NCBI GenBank assembly: GCA_020630195.1
Contig: JAHDBV010000020.1
Location: 1-61,359, forward strand
Source: Acidimicrobiales bacterium
Lineage (GTDB): Bacteria; Actinomycetota; Acidimicrobiia; Acidimicrobiales; SZUA-35
DNA: 61,359 nt
Direction of reading: 5' to 3'
Under the pieces are notes generated by a model, which saw only the letters and a program-made list of their open reading frames with translations, was not told the DNA's origin and made no database searches. The translations under genes and the position numbers were made by a program. The first letter of the stretch is position 1. Each line of letters starts with the position of its first letter. Shown piece after piece: positions 7,609-16,600 of the stretch.

Positions 7609-9966
7609 CTAGCCGCCGGCCGCCGTGGTGGCCGGTGGGGCCGTCGTGGCCGGCGGCGCCGTCGTCGCCGGTGGCGCGGTGGTGGCCGGTGGCGCCGTCG
7701 TCGCCGGCGGTGCGGTGGTGGCCGGCGGTGCCGTCGTGTCACCACCGGCGACGGTGGTGGTGGTCTCGCCCGGCACGGTCGTCGTCGTGGCCGGAATCCG
7801 GCAGTTGGGTCGGCCGTCGCCGTCGGGATCGACCTCGTAGGTGATCGAGCCGTCCTCGGCGGTGGTGGGCGGGCACGTCGGCGGGATCACGATGTCGAAG
7901 CAGTCGTTCACGCCGTCGCCGTCGGAGTCCCGCAGCGTCGTCGACGAGCCGAACGAGGCCAGGCCACCCGAGCCGCAGGACTCGATCTCGCCCGGGGTCT
8001 TGATGTAGGTCGAGCCCCCGTTGCCGTCGGGCGGCGGGTCGAACTCGATCGGCTCGAGCCCCTCGTGGATCTCGTTCATGTAGGCACCCCAGATCGGGGC
8101 GGCGACCGTGCCACCGAACGCCCGGGGCACGACGCGGTCCCGGAACTGGATGTTCCGCAGGTCGACTCGCTCCTCGGGGTGGCCGACCCACACGGCGGTG
8201 GCGTAGTGCTGGGTGTATCCGACGAACCAGACGTCGGAGAAGTCCTGCGTCGTGCCGGTCTTGCCGGCGGCCTCGTGGCCGCCGGCGAGCCGGGCGGCGG
8301 TGCCGGTGCCGCCGGTGACGTTCGAGGCGAGCACATCGGTGATCTGGCGGGCGCTCTGCACCGAGATGGCTCGGGAACCTGCGAGCTGGTGCTCGTAGAT
8401 GACCTCGCCGTTGCGGTCCTCGATGCGCTCGATGTAGAAGTGCTCGTTGCGGATGCCGTCGTTGGCGATCGCCCCGTAGGCCTCGGCCATCTGCACGGGG
8501 ATGACCTCGCTCACACCGAGCGGCAGGGACATGACCGGGTCGAGCGGGGTCTGGATCCCGAGGCGTTCGGCCACCTCGACCACCGCGTCGTTGCCGGCGA
8601 TGATGCCGAGACGCACGAACCCGCAGTTCGACGAGACCTGGGTCAGGGAACGGACCGAGGCGCGGCCACCGTTGCGGCTCCCGCCACGGACCTCATACGG
8701 GTCGGGGGCACCGCCGGGGTTCTCGAACGAGCACGGCGCATCGGAACGCACCGTGTTGTTCGGCCCGTAGCCCTGTTCGAAGAACGCGGCCAGCACGAAC
8801 GTCTTCATCGACGAGCCGGGCTGGCGCTGGCCCTGGGTGGCGAGGTTGAACTCGACCCGCCCGAAGTCCTCACCACCGACGATGGCCCGCACCGCGCCGG
8901 TACCGGTCTCGATCGTGGCGATGGCGGTCGTGAAACCGCGGTCGTCGATCGGCCCGAGCTCGTCGACGGCACGCTCGGCCGCGGCCTGGGTGTCGGGCTC
9001 CAGGGTCGTGAAGATCCGCAGACCACCGCCGTAGATGGCGTTGAGGCGATCCTCTCGGGTCTCGCCGATGGGGATGTCGGGGTTGTCGAGCAGCTCGGAC
9101 AGTGCGGCGTCGACGAAGTAGCTGTCGGGCACGAACGACGCGGGGCGCTTGCGCTCCGACGGGATCGGGCCGCGGTCGAGCGACTCGGCTTCGTCCGCGG
9201 TGAGGTCGCCGGTGGCGACGAGACGGTTGAGCACGACGCTGCGGCGGCTGCGGGCCTGCTCGGGATTGAGCGTCGGGTCGTTGCGCAGCGGGTTCCGGAT
9301 GACCCCGGCGAGGATGACCGCTTCGGGCCAGTCGAGCTCGGCGGCGTCCTTGTCGAAGTAGACCTCGGCCGCGGCCTGGATCCCGTAGGCACCGGCACCG
9401 AAGTAGATGGTGTTGAGATACCGCTCGAGGATCTCGTCCTTCGTGAACTGTCGCTCCAGCCGCAGTGCGTAGAACGCTTCGAGGGTCTTGCGGGAGAGAT
9501 CCTGGTCGTTCGTGAGCAGGGCGTTCTTCACGAGCTGCTGGGTGATGGTCGAACCACCCTGCTCGATGCCGCCGGCGTTGATGTTCTCCACCAACGAACG
9601 GGCGATGGCCTGCGGGTTCACGCCGTTGTGGGCGTAGAACGCCTCGTCCTCGATGGCGAGCACCGCGTCGATGACCGGCTGGGGGATCTCGTCGAGCGGG
9701 ATGTTCTCCCGGTTCCGCTCGGCACCCACGAGGAAGCTGAGGAAGCTGCCGTCGGAGGCGAACACCGACGAGCGCTCCTCGAGCCGGTCGAGTTCGAGCT
9801 CCGCCGCCACGCCCTCGTTGGCCGTCGCGATCGTCACGAACTGGGGCAGCACGATGCCACCCACGATGGCGAACACGGTGGCGACACCCAGCAGCACGAG
9901 GCCGAGCGAGCTGACACGCACCGTGATCCGAAGCAGCTTGCGGAGCAGCCCGAGCACGCCGGACAC
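7609..9966 (-). CDS. Bifunctional penicillin-binding protein, class A (glycosyltransferase GT51 + transpeptidase)
   Basis: 785 residues. An N-terminal TM (about 10-38) precedes the GT51 domain (about 65-250) with the catalytic Glu motif EDEAFYAHNG and GGSTITQQLVKN. The transpeptidase domain (about 340-600) shows the three penicilloyl-serine motifs: SSMKTF (SxxK), SNCG (SxN) and KTGTTQ (KTG). The C-terminus holds two Asp-rich calcium-binding-like repeats (DSDGDGVND and DPDGDGRPN), then a Thr/Pro/Ala-rich tail of hexapeptides. It polymerises and cross-links peptidoglycan outside the membrane. Start is GTG at 9966; a second GTG at 9957, 7 nt after TAGCGT, is an equally good leaderless start. Confidence 0.93.
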   Translation of the reverse strand: MSGVLGLLRKLLRITVRVSSLGLVLLGVATVFAIVGGIVLPQFVTIATANEGVAAELELDRLEERSSVFASDGSFLSFLVGAERNRENIPLDEIPQPVIDAVLAIEDEAFYAHNGVNPQAIARSLVENINAGGIEQGGSTITQQLVKNALLTNDQDLSRKTLEAFYALRLERQFTKDEILERYLNTIYFGAGAYGIQAAAEVYFDKDAAELDWPEAVILAGVIRNPLRNDPTLNPEQARSRRSVVLNRLVATGDLTADEAESLDRGPIPSERKRPASFVPDSYFVDAALSELLDNPDIPIGETREDRLNAIYGGGLRIFTTLEPDTQAAAERAVDELGPIDDRGFTTAIATIETGTGAVRAIVGGEDFGRVEFNLATQGQRQPGSSMKTFVLAAFFEQGYGPNNTVRSDAPCSFENPGGAPDPYEVRGGSRNGGRASVRSLTQVSSNCGFVRLGIIAGNDAVVEVAERLGIQTPLDPVMSLPLGVSEVIPVQMAEAYGAIANDGIRNEHFYIERIEDRNGEVIYEHQLAGSRAISVQSARQITDVLASNVTGGTGTAARLAGGHEAAGKTGTTQDFSDVWFVGYTQHYATAVWVGHPEERVDLRNIQFRDRVVPRAFGGTVAAPIWGAYMNEIHEGLEPIEFDPPPDGNGGSTYIKTPGEIESCGSGGLASFGSSTTLRDSDGDGVNDCFDIVIPPTCPPTTAEDGSITYEVDPDGDGRPNCRIPATTTTVPGETTTTVAGGDTTAPPATTAPPATTAPPATTAPPATTAPPATTAPPATTAAGG
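7631..7738. repeat. Six 18-bp tandem repeats coding the PBP1A tail
   Basis: Six near-identical 18-bp units vary only at synonymous third positions and encode TTAPPA hexapeptides at the PBP1A C-terminus. The array is within coding sequence, in frame, and likely changes copy number by slippage without disrupting the frame. Confidence 0.85.
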
Positions 9967-10050
9967 GCTAGCTCCGCACCGCGCCCGGTCCGGGTCACCC
10001 CCGCAGGGGATCCGTCACCATCGACCGGACGGTGACGGGTGTGGGCGGAA

Positions 10051-10929
10051 TCAGCCGCCGTCGGGCCCGCGGCCGAGCAGGTGGGCGCCGAGCAGGATGG
10101 CTTCCACGGGTCCGGCGGGATCGCCGAGTTCCCGCACGGCGACACCGATCACGGGGGCGCCGGCACCGTCGTCGATCACGGCGAGGCTGAGACCCTGCCC
10201 GTCGATCTCGGTGGTCCCGACGAAGGGGACCTCGAGCCCGTCCCCGCAGTGCCCGAGCGCGGCGGCGACATCGGCATCGCCGTGGTGGGTGCGGCCGTGC
10301 ACGGTGACGGCGACGTCGTCGGCGACATCGACCTCGAGCCCCCAGGAGGCGACGAGGGCCGCGTCATGGGCCATGGCGGCCACGACGGATCGCACGAGGC
10401 GGGCGAGCAGGCTCTCTTCGTGTTCGTCGAAGGGGACGGTGCGGACCACGGCGGCCGCCGTCGAGCCGACCGTGCCGGGCTGGTGGCAGAACCACGCCGC
10501 CGGGCCGGAGTCGAGATTGACCTGGTGGTGCTGGCCGCGGGCGGCGACGAGGGTGCGCCAGAGTCGACCGTGCACCTCGAAGCGGGCGCCGTCGTCCGAG
10601 CCCCAGCCGCTGCCGGCGGAGGTCGTGAGCGCCACGGGTCGGCCCTGCTCGAGATTGGCGAGCAACACGGCGTCGGCCGCGAACCGGTCGCGCACGGCGC
10701 CGAGCGCCAGGCGGGCGACCGCCTCACGGATCCGGGGTGACCGGGCCGTCGCGTCGGCGCCGAGGAGCGCCGAGACCTCCGGTGCACGGTCGGAGTCGAG
10801 TGCGTCGCCGATGATGCCGGCCAGGCCGCGACCGAGGCCGCCGCCTCCGCTGTTCGATCGTGTGTCCATGCTGCTGCTCTCGCAGTCCGAGTCCGGCCGA
10901 TCGGCCGTGTTCGGTCCTGTGACGCTCAT
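10051..10929 (-). CDS. Conserved hypothetical protein, possible ligand-sensing domain
   Basis: 292 residues with no signal peptide or TM. The N-terminal 20-30 residues are Ser/Gly-rich and disordered. The rest alternates alpha/beta with two similar halves (LVRSVVAAMAHDAALVASWG and further on LSLAVIDDGAGAPVIGVAVREL), loosely GAF/profilin-like. I do not recognise a family. It starts at ATG 10929, only 7 bp after the stop of the serine-protease gene, so the two form an operon and may act together. Confidence 0.65.
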   Translation of the reverse strand: MSVTGPNTADRPDSDCESSSMDTRSNSGGGGLGRGLAGIIGDALDSDRAPEVSALLGADATARSPRIREAVARLALGAVRDRFAADAVLLANLEQGRPVALTTSAGSGWGSDDGARFEVHGRLWRTLVAARGQHHQVNLDSGPAAWFCHQPGTVGSTAAAVVRTVPFDEHEESLLARLVRSVVAAMAHDAALVASWGLEVDVADDVAVTVHGRTHHGDADVAAALGHCGDGLEVPFVGTTEIDGQGLSLAVIDDGAGAPVIGVAVRELGDPAGPVEAILLGAHLLGRGPDGG

Positions 10930-10936
10930 CGGCCGC

Positions 10937-11635
10937 TCAGTCGGAGAGTTGATCCGGACAAGGCGAGGGGACGGTAGCAGCGGGTCGGCCGAGCCAATCG
11001 TCGAGGACGGACGACGGTGTGGCGATCGCCAGACCGGTGACGGCGTCGACCGCGGCGAGCACGCCGACGACCTCACCCGAGGCGTCGAGCACGGGCCCGC
11101 CGCTGAACCCCTCCTCGATCACGACGTCGACCACGAGCACCGGGGTGGTGAAGCCGAACGCCGGCCCGTCGGTCACGAGTTGGACGGTTCCGTGACGCAA
11201 CCGGAGGGGTCCGCCACCGGGATGCCCGGCCACGGTCACCGGGTCGCCGGCCGCAGCCGGGGAGTCGGCGAGCACGAGGGGCGGGAGGGAGGTCTGCTCG
11301 AGCGCGGCGAGGTCGGAGCCGTCGGTGGCACCGACCACCGCTCGCTCCACCGTGACCCGCCCGTCGTCGAGCCGGACGGCATCCGCGCCGGCCACCAGGT
11401 GCTCGTTCGTGACCATGGCCCCCTCGACGGCGAAGGCCGTGCCACGCACATGGCCGGCACACGTCAGCGCCGTGAGCCGGGCCGTGGAGGCCGCGGCCGC
11501 CGCGGCGGCGTCGAGCGTCGGCGCCTCGGCCGCCGCCCGGTCACGTTCGAGGCGGTCGAGGGCGAGCGTGGCGATCGCCGAGATCATGAAGATCACGACA
11601 CCGCCACGGATCACTCGATCGATCCAGGTCCACAC
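10937..11635 (-). CDS. Membrane-anchored trypsin-like serine protease
   Basis: 232 residues. An N-terminal TM anchor (about 9-27) and an Ala-rich linker lead into a chymotrypsin-fold protease with an intact triad: His79 (TNEHLVAG), Asp108 (GSDLAA) and Ser178 (GFSGGPV). It probably acts on the outside of the membrane; there is no PDZ domain, unlike HtrA. The GTG at 11635 follows TACGTT by 7 nt, so it looks leaderless; an in-frame ATG upstream would put the -10 box inside the gene. Operonic with the hypothetical gene at 10929. Confidence 0.82.
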   Translation of the reverse strand: MWTWIDRVIRGGVVIFMISAIATLALDRLERDRAAAEAPTLDAAAAAAASTARLTALTCAGHVRGTAFAVEGAMVTNEHLVAGADAVRLDDGRVTVERAVVGATDGSDLAALEQTSLPPLVLADSPAAAGDPVTVAGHPGGGPLRLRHGTVQLVTDGPAFGFTTPVLVVDVVIEEGFSGGPVLDASGEVVGVLAAVDAVTGLAIATPSSVLDDWLGRPAATVPSPCPDQLSD

Positions 11636-11754
11636 ACCATCGAACGTAGGCCCGCCGCACGGGGCACTCGGCGAGCAGATCCACCCCGCTCCGATGAGGT
11701 GATCCACCGGCGGCCTCCGCCCGGAGGCCGCCGCGGATCACGGCGACACCAGGC

Positions 11755-12300
11755 TCAGGTGCGGGCGTAGAGGGTCGGGATCCGCCCGCGGCCGGCCCAG
11801 TCCGGATCGTCGCCGCGGTTCTCGAGTTCGCCGGCGGCGATCATCTCGTCGATCACCTTGGTCACCGAGCCGATGCTGGCGCCGGACACGGCGACCAGGT
11901 CCTTCTTGGTGAAGGGCGCCGAGGGGATCACGGCCTTGATCTCGGCCTGGGTGACCCGCGACCGGGGCGCACCGCCGGAGCTGGCCGCACGGGCACGCCG
12001 GGCGCCGCCGAAGCCGGCGTCGCGCAACACGTCGGCCGGGACACCCATCTCACGGAACGCGGCCGCATCGATGTTCTCACCATCGGCCCAGGCCTTCGCG
12101 TGAGCCACGAAGCCGTTACGGATCTCGGTGCCGTCGACCGCCTTGGCCTTGGCGAGGGCGTCGAGCGCCCGGAGTCGCTCGATGGGGTCGCTCGCGGCGG
12201 ACGCCGCCGCGTCGAGCTCGGCGATGCGTGCATCATCTCGAACCGACTCGGGGTCGGCCAGATAGGACAGATAGTCACGGACGGCTTGTTCTGCTGACAT
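11755..12300 (-). CDS. Hypothetical protein with C-terminal winged-helix-like region
   Basis: 181 residues. The N-terminal half is helical and charged (MSAEQAVRDYLSYLADPE, then an Ala/Asp-rich helix). The C-terminal half looks like a small winged helix (FTKKDLVAVSGASIGSVTKVIDEMIAAG) followed by basic residues, suggesting DNA binding. The ATG at 12300 has an excellent GGAGG 10 nt upstream, unusual for this window. Function unknown. Confidence 0.72.
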   Translation of the reverse strand: MSAEQAVRDYLSYLADPESVRDDARIAELDAAASAASDPIERLRALDALAKAKAVDGTEIRNGFVAHAKAWADGENIDAAAFREMGVPADVLRDAGFGGARRARAASSGGAPRSRVTQAEIKAVIPSAPFTKKDLVAVSGASIGSVTKVIDEMIAAGELENRGDDPDWAGRGRIPTLYART

Positions 12301-12410
12301 TGATCGGAACCTCCGAATGAAGAATTCGTCGATCGTTCGCCCGGGCCGATCCGCAGCGTCCACCACCACGCCGCAGATCCCCGCGTCTGCACGAATTCAT
12401 TGAGTGGAAC

Positions 12411-12435
12411 CAAAACTCTAGAGCCGAGAGTTTTG
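12411..12435. terminator. Hairpin with 9-bp perfect stem
   Basis: Arms CAAAACTCT and AGAGTTTTG enclose a 7-nt loop, 30 bp past the stop of the cyclase gene on the - strand. The T-rich 3' arm makes it a weak intrinsic terminator candidate in either direction, but no long T run follows. It could instead be an operator for the gene at 12300. Confidence 0.45.
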
Positions 12436-12464
12436 AATGCAAAGAGTCGTACGGATTGTTTGTT

Positions 12465-13568
12465 TCACTTCGCCGGAGGCGCCGGGGCCACGAGGATCGC
12501 ACTCGTCACCATCGGCTCGTCGAAGCCGCGGAGTTGACGACGGCCCGCGGGCTCGACGTCGTGGCGACCGAGCTGTGCCGCGGTCGCCGTCGGAAGCAGG
12601 ATCTCGCCCGGCACCGCATGGCCGACCAGCCGGGCCGCCGTGTTCACGGGGGCGCCGAAGAGGTCGCCGCCGCGGCTGACGGCCTGGCCGAAACAGAGCC
12701 CGGCACGCGGTTCGAGACCCATCGCGGTGAACGCCCGCACGAAGGCGATCGCGAGATCCACGGCGTCGTCGGGGTCGACGGCGGTGAACATCACCTCGTC
12801 GCCGATCAACTTGATGATCCGCCCCGGATGAGCGTGCACGAGGTCGTAGGCACGCGCTTCGAAGTCGGCCATGAGGAGCCCGAGGTCGTCCGGGTCGAGC
12901 GTGGTGGTGATCGAGGTGGAACCGACGACGTCGACGAAGCCGATCGTGGTGGCGACCGTCGATCGGCCGGCCTCGGCACCGGCGCGGGCGAGGTCGTTGA
13001 GGCGACCGGCCCGGGTGAGCCGGTCGAGGAAGACCGCACGCATGGCCGGGAACAACACGTCGACGAGGGCGACCGACTCGACGTTCTTCCTCGCCATCTC
13101 CACGAGATCGGCCTCCGCGTCCATCCGTGAGAGGACGTCGATCTGGAACAACGTCGAGGCCGCATCGGCCAGTCGGTCCATCACGGCGCCGAGTGCACGG
13201 ACGAACCGCTCGACCTCGTCGGTGGAGAAGAACGTGGACGCGGCGTCGAAGCTGGCGATCGTCTCGACCTCGAGCTCGGAGTAGCCACGGTCCGGATCGA
13301 ACCCGAGCACCCGGCACCGCTCCCGGAATCCGTCGTCGTCGAGTCCGAGCCGGGCGCAGACCTCGGCCGCGTCGATGCGGACGCCGGGCTGGAACAGGTA
13401 CCGGTTGATCGCCGAGCCGAGCCGGTCCGGGTCGTGGGAGTCGAGGAGGTCGGGGTGGAGCCCGATCGAGGAGTAGTAGCGGAACAGCTCCGCCATGGCG
13501 GCCGATGCCGGATCCGCCGGGTCGAACAACCCGGCGTTTGCCCAGGGGGTCAGCTCGTCGTCGGTCAT
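12465..13568 (-). CDS. Class III adenylate/guanylate cyclase
   Basis: 367 residues. An N-terminal helical regulatory region (about 1-185) resembles the cyclase regulatory domain of actinobacterial enzymes such as Rv1264. The C-terminal catalytic domain (about 195-355) has the metal-binding Asp in GFVDVVGST, the second metal Asp in LIGDEVMF, and the transition-state Asn/Arg in APVNTAARL. It should make cAMP or cGMP in the cytosol. The start ATG overlaps the monooxygenase stop (ATGA), so the two genes are co-translated. Nucleotide specificity is not resolved by eye. Confidence 0.87.
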   Translation of the reverse strand: MTDDELTPWANAGLFDPADPASAAMAELFRYYSSIGLHPDLLDSHDPDRLGSAINRYLFQPGVRIDAAEVCARLGLDDDGFRERCRVLGFDPDRGYSELEVETIASFDAASTFFSTDEVERFVRALGAVMDRLADAASTLFQIDVLSRMDAEADLVEMARKNVESVALVDVLFPAMRAVFLDRLTRAGRLNDLARAGAEAGRSTVATTIGFVDVVGSTSITTTLDPDDLGLLMADFEARAYDLVHAHPGRIIKLIGDEVMFTAVDPDDAVDLAIAFVRAFTAMGLEPRAGLCFGQAVSRGGDLFGAPVNTAARLVGHAVPGEILLPTATAAQLGRHDVEPAGRRQLRGFDEPMVTSAILVAPAPPAK

Positions 13569-14833
13569 GCCTTCTCCCCCGGTGCGATCGTCGGTGCCGC
13601 CGCGTTGAGTGTGTCCATGGCGAACCCGGCCGCCGCCTTGTAGCCGGCCATGAAGGCCTCCACCTCCGCTGGAGGGATCACGTCGTCGATGTCGTCGAAC
13701 ACACCACCACATCGACGGTCGACCTCGCCGAGGATCGCGATCGGTCCGGCGCCACGGTTGCGCAGCACGAGCGCCGACACGTCCTCGTGGAGATCGGCCT
13801 CGTAGGCGGAGAGTGCCGCCGGCCCGACCCCGTGGTCGACGAGACGCCTCCCGAGCACCCGGGCATCGACGATCGCCTGACTCGCCCCGTTCGAACCGAC
13901 CGGATACATGACGTGGGCGGCGTCCCCCATCAGCGCGATGCGTCCGTCGACCCACCGGTCGATCGGGTCCCGATCGACCATCGGGTACTCGAACACCTCG
14001 TCGGCGCCCGCGATCAGCGACGGCACGTCGAGCCACCCGACGTCCCAGTCGGCGAAGGCCGGCGCGAAGGTGTCGGTCTCGACGCGCCGGTTCCAGTCGC
14101 TGCTCCCCCACCCCTCGGCGGGGTCGAAGGTGAGCTCCGCGATCCAGTTCTGCAGTTGGCGTCCGGTGGAGGGCTCGACGGGCGCGATCGGATAGTGGAC
14201 GAAGCGCTGATCGAGCGAGCCCAACAACACGAACGAGGCACCGGTCCGCACGGGTGGACCGAACGCGGTCCCCCGCCACAGCACCGCCCCACCCCACACC
14301 GGCGGGCCCTCGTCGGGAGCGAACCCACGCCGGACCGCCGAGTGCAGCCCGTCGGCGCCGACCAGCAGCTCGCCGTCGATCGCCACCCGTGCGCCGGTGG
14401 CACGGTCCTCGAAGGTCGCCGTCACACCACTCGGGGTCTGCGAGGCGTCGACGAAGCGATGTCCGACCACGACATGGTCGGCACCGGCCCGTTCGACGAG
14501 GGCATCGTGGAGCAGCATCTGCAGCCGTCCCCGATGGACCGAGTACTGGGGCCATCGATAGCCGGCGGCGAGCCCGCGTGGCTCGGCGTAGACCTCGTTG
14601 CCCTCGGCCGAGGCGAGCACCCACTCCTCGGTCGGGATGCCGATCTCCCCGAGCCGATCGGCGAGGCCGAGATCGTCGAGTTCGCGCACGGCGTTCGGCT
14701 GGAGATTGATGCCGACACCGAGTGGCCGGATCGAGCGCACCGACTCGTACACCCGGAACGGGACCCCGATCTCGTGCAGGGTGAGTCCGAGCGAGAGCCC
14801 GGCGATACCGCCACCGGCGATGAGAACCGTCAC
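13565..14833 (-). CDS. FAD-dependent monooxygenase (PHBH/UbiH-like fold)
   Basis: 422 residues. The N-terminal Rossmann motif is GGGIAGLS, the DG motif is VGADGLHS (about residue 160) and the GD motif is GDAAHVM (about 285-290). This is the aromatic-ring hydroxylase class that uses NAD(P)H and O2. It resembles 6-hydroxynicotinate/salicylate 3-monooxygenase-like proteins, but the substrate is unknown. The GTG at 14833 follows TAGGGT by 7 nt and has no Shine-Dalgarno sequence, so it is probably leaderless. Coupled to the cyclase downstream and divergent from the DUF1295 gene. Confidence 0.87.
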   Translation of the reverse strand: MTVLIAGGGIAGLSLGLTLHEIGVPFRVYESVRSIRPLGVGINLQPNAVRELDDLGLADRLGEIGIPTEEWVLASAEGNEVYAEPRGLAAGYRWPQYSVHRGRLQMLLHDALVERAGADHVVVGHRFVDASQTPSGVTATFEDRATGARVAIDGELLVGADGLHSAVRRGFAPDEGPPVWGGAVLWRGTAFGPPVRTGASFVLLGSLDQRFVHYPIAPVEPSTGRQLQNWIAELTFDPAEGWGSSDWNRRVETDTFAPAFADWDVGWLDVPSLIAGADEVFEYPMVDRDPIDRWVDGRIALMGDAAHVMYPVGSNGASQAIVDARVLGRRLVDHGVGPAALSAYEADLHEDVSALVLRNRGAGPIAILGEVDRRCGGVFDDIDDVIPPAEVEAFMAGYKAAAGFAMDTLNAAAPTIAPGEKA

Positions 14834-14912
14834 GGGTCCGACCCTAGGTGGCGAGTTCGTTGCGGGCTGCACGAATCGGGGTGCGACCACCGCCCACCAC
14901 TACGTTGCCGCC

Positions 14913-15791
14913 ATGACCAAGGCCCGCCAGATCTCCATCGTCGGCACCGTCGTCGCCCTCACCATCGGCGGGCTCGTCGGATGGGCCGGCAGCGACGGCT
15001 CGACCCGGCTCGGCGACGACGGGCTACCGATCTTCGCGTTGTGTGCCGCCCTCGCCTTCGCCATCAACCTGATCGTGTTCGTGCCGAGTTTCCTCGCGCA
15101 GACCGAGCACTACTACGACCTCACCGGATCCATCACCTACCTCACGGTGACCGTGACGGCCCTGGTGCTCTCCGACGGCCTCGACGCCCGGGCCTGGATC
15201 GCCGCCGCAATGGTCGTCATCTGGGCGGCGAGACTCGGCAGTTTCCTCTTCCGACGAGTGCGGCGAGACGGGAAGGACGGACGGTTCGACGCCATCAAGG
15301 TCGACTTCCTCCGCTTCCTCATGACCTGGACCCTGCAGGGCTTGTGGGTCACGTTCACCGCCGCGGCGGCGCTCGCCATCATCACCTCCGCCGAGCGCCG
15401 CACCCTCGGCATCGTCGGGGTCATCGGCATCGTCGTCTGGGTGATCGGCTTCGGGTTCGAGGCGATCTCCGACCAGCAGAAGTCGGCCTTCCGGGCCGAC
15501 CCGGCGAACGACGGACGGTTCATCACGACCGGGCTGTGGGCGTGGAGCCGACACCCGAACTACTTCGGCGAGATCACCCTGTGGACCGGGATGGCGATCC
15601 TGGCCCTGCCGATCCTGTCGGGCTGGCGGTGGGTGGCGCTGGTGTCGCCCGTGTTCGTGACGCTGCTGCTCACCCGGATCAGCGGGCTGCCGATGCTGGA
15701 GCGCCGAGCGGCGAAACGCTGGGGCGATGAAGCCGAGTACCAGCGATACGTTGCCGAGGTGCCCGTCCTCGTGCCCCGACCTCCCCGGTGA
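14913..15791 (+). CDS. DUF1295 membrane protein (steroid 5-alpha-reductase-like)
   Basis: 292 residues and about 6-7 TM segments. The C-terminal signature WAWSRHPNYFGEI is the hallmark of DUF1295 / 3-oxo-5-alpha-steroid 4-dehydrogenase C-terminal-like proteins and isoprenylcysteine methyltransferase relatives; it is expected to reduce a lipid or steroid double bond with NADPH. The ATG at 14913 lies 6 nt after TACGTT with no Shine-Dalgarno sequence, so it is probably leaderless. The stop overlaps the next start (GTGA). Confidence 0.85.
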   Translation: MTKARQISIVGTVVALTIGGLVGWAGSDGSTRLGDDGLPIFALCAALAFAINLIVFVPSFLAQTEHYYDLTGSITYLTVTVTALVLSDGLDARAWIAAAMVVIWAARLGSFLFRRVRRDGKDGRFDAIKVDFLRFLMTWTLQGLWVTFTAAAALAIITSAERRTLGIVGVIGIVVWVIGFGFEAISDQQKSAFRADPANDGRFITTGLWAWSRHPNYFGEITLWTGMAILALPILSGWRWVALVSPVFVTLLLTRISGLPMLERRAAKRWGDEAEYQRYVAEVPVLVPRPPR

Positions 15792-16600
15792 CGTCCGGCA
15801 CGACGACCGTTCGTGACGCCACGTTCGGGACCGAGCTGCTCGGTGCCGGTCCTGCCGACCTGGTCTGGAGCCATGGGCTGACGTCGAGCCGAGCCGCCGA
15901 ACGCCGCTTCCCACTCGTCGACCTCGACGGGCTCGACGGCACGGCCCGGGTGCTGCGCTACGACGCCCGAGGCCACGGGGAGACCGAGGCGGCCTCGTTC
16001 CCCCACGGGTCGACGAACGCCTGGGCGGACGCCGCCCTCGACCAGCTCGCCCTCGCCGAGGCCAACGGCATCGACACCTACGTCGCCGGTGGCGCCTCCC
16101 TCGGGACCGGCACCTCGCTGTGGGCCGCCGTCCACGCGCCGGACCGCATCCGCGGCCTCGTCCTGGTGATCCCGCCGACGGCCTGGGACACCCGCCGGGC
16201 CCAGCGTGACCGTTACGAGTTGATGGCCTCGATCGTCGACGCCAAGGGCACCCGCCCCCTGATCGACGGGCTCGACGACGCGCCGGTGCCGGACGCGTTC
16301 CGCGGCGACCCGGCGTGGCGGGCCCGTGCCGAACGGAATCTGCTCGACGCCGATCCGCAGCGGCTGGCCTTCGTCCTGCGATCGATGACCGGCGCGGACC
16401 TCCCCGAGCCGGACGTCCTCGCCGGGATCGAGGCGCCCGCACTCGTGCTCGCCTGGAGCGGGGACGACGGCCATCCCGTGGCGACGGCCGACCGCCTCGA
16501 CGAACTGCTGCCCGACGTCACGACCCATGTGGCCCACTCGGCCGACGACGTCGCCACCTGGACCGATCGGGTCCGCACCTTTCTCGAGTCGCTCGCGTGA
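15788..16600 (+). CDS. Alpha/beta hydrolase
   Basis: 270 residues. The nucleophile elbow is GASLG with Ser as nucleophile, and the acid Asp is likely in WSGDDGHP. A His near the C-terminus (THVAHSADD) is in place for the triad, and the oxyanion segment is WSHGLTSS. Substrate unknown. The GTG at 15788 overlaps the DUF1295 stop by 4 nt, and the stop overlaps the downstream MFS start by 4 nt, so this is the middle of a three-gene coupled operon. Confidence 0.83.
   Translation: MTSGTTTVRDATFGTELLGAGPADLVWSHGLTSSRAAERRFPLVDLDGLDGTARVLRYDARGHGETEAASFPHGSTNAWADAALDQLALAEANGIDTYVAGGASLGTGTSLWAAVHAPDRIRGLVLVIPPTAWDTRRAQRDRYELMASIVDAKGTRPLIDGLDDAPVPDAFRGDPAWRARAERNLLDADPQRLAFVLRSMTGADLPEPDVLAGIEAPALVLAWSGDDGHPVATADRLDELLPDVTTHVAHSADDVATWTDRVRTFLESLA

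Noticed and set aside
7631..7738. CRISPR-like array
   Set aside because: The units are contiguous 18-bp coding repeats without spacers and keep the PBP1A frame.
7408..10035. Long open frame of 875 codons on the + strand
   Set aside because: It is antisense to PBP1A, whose catalytic motifs are unambiguous. Long antisense frames are expected at this GC content.
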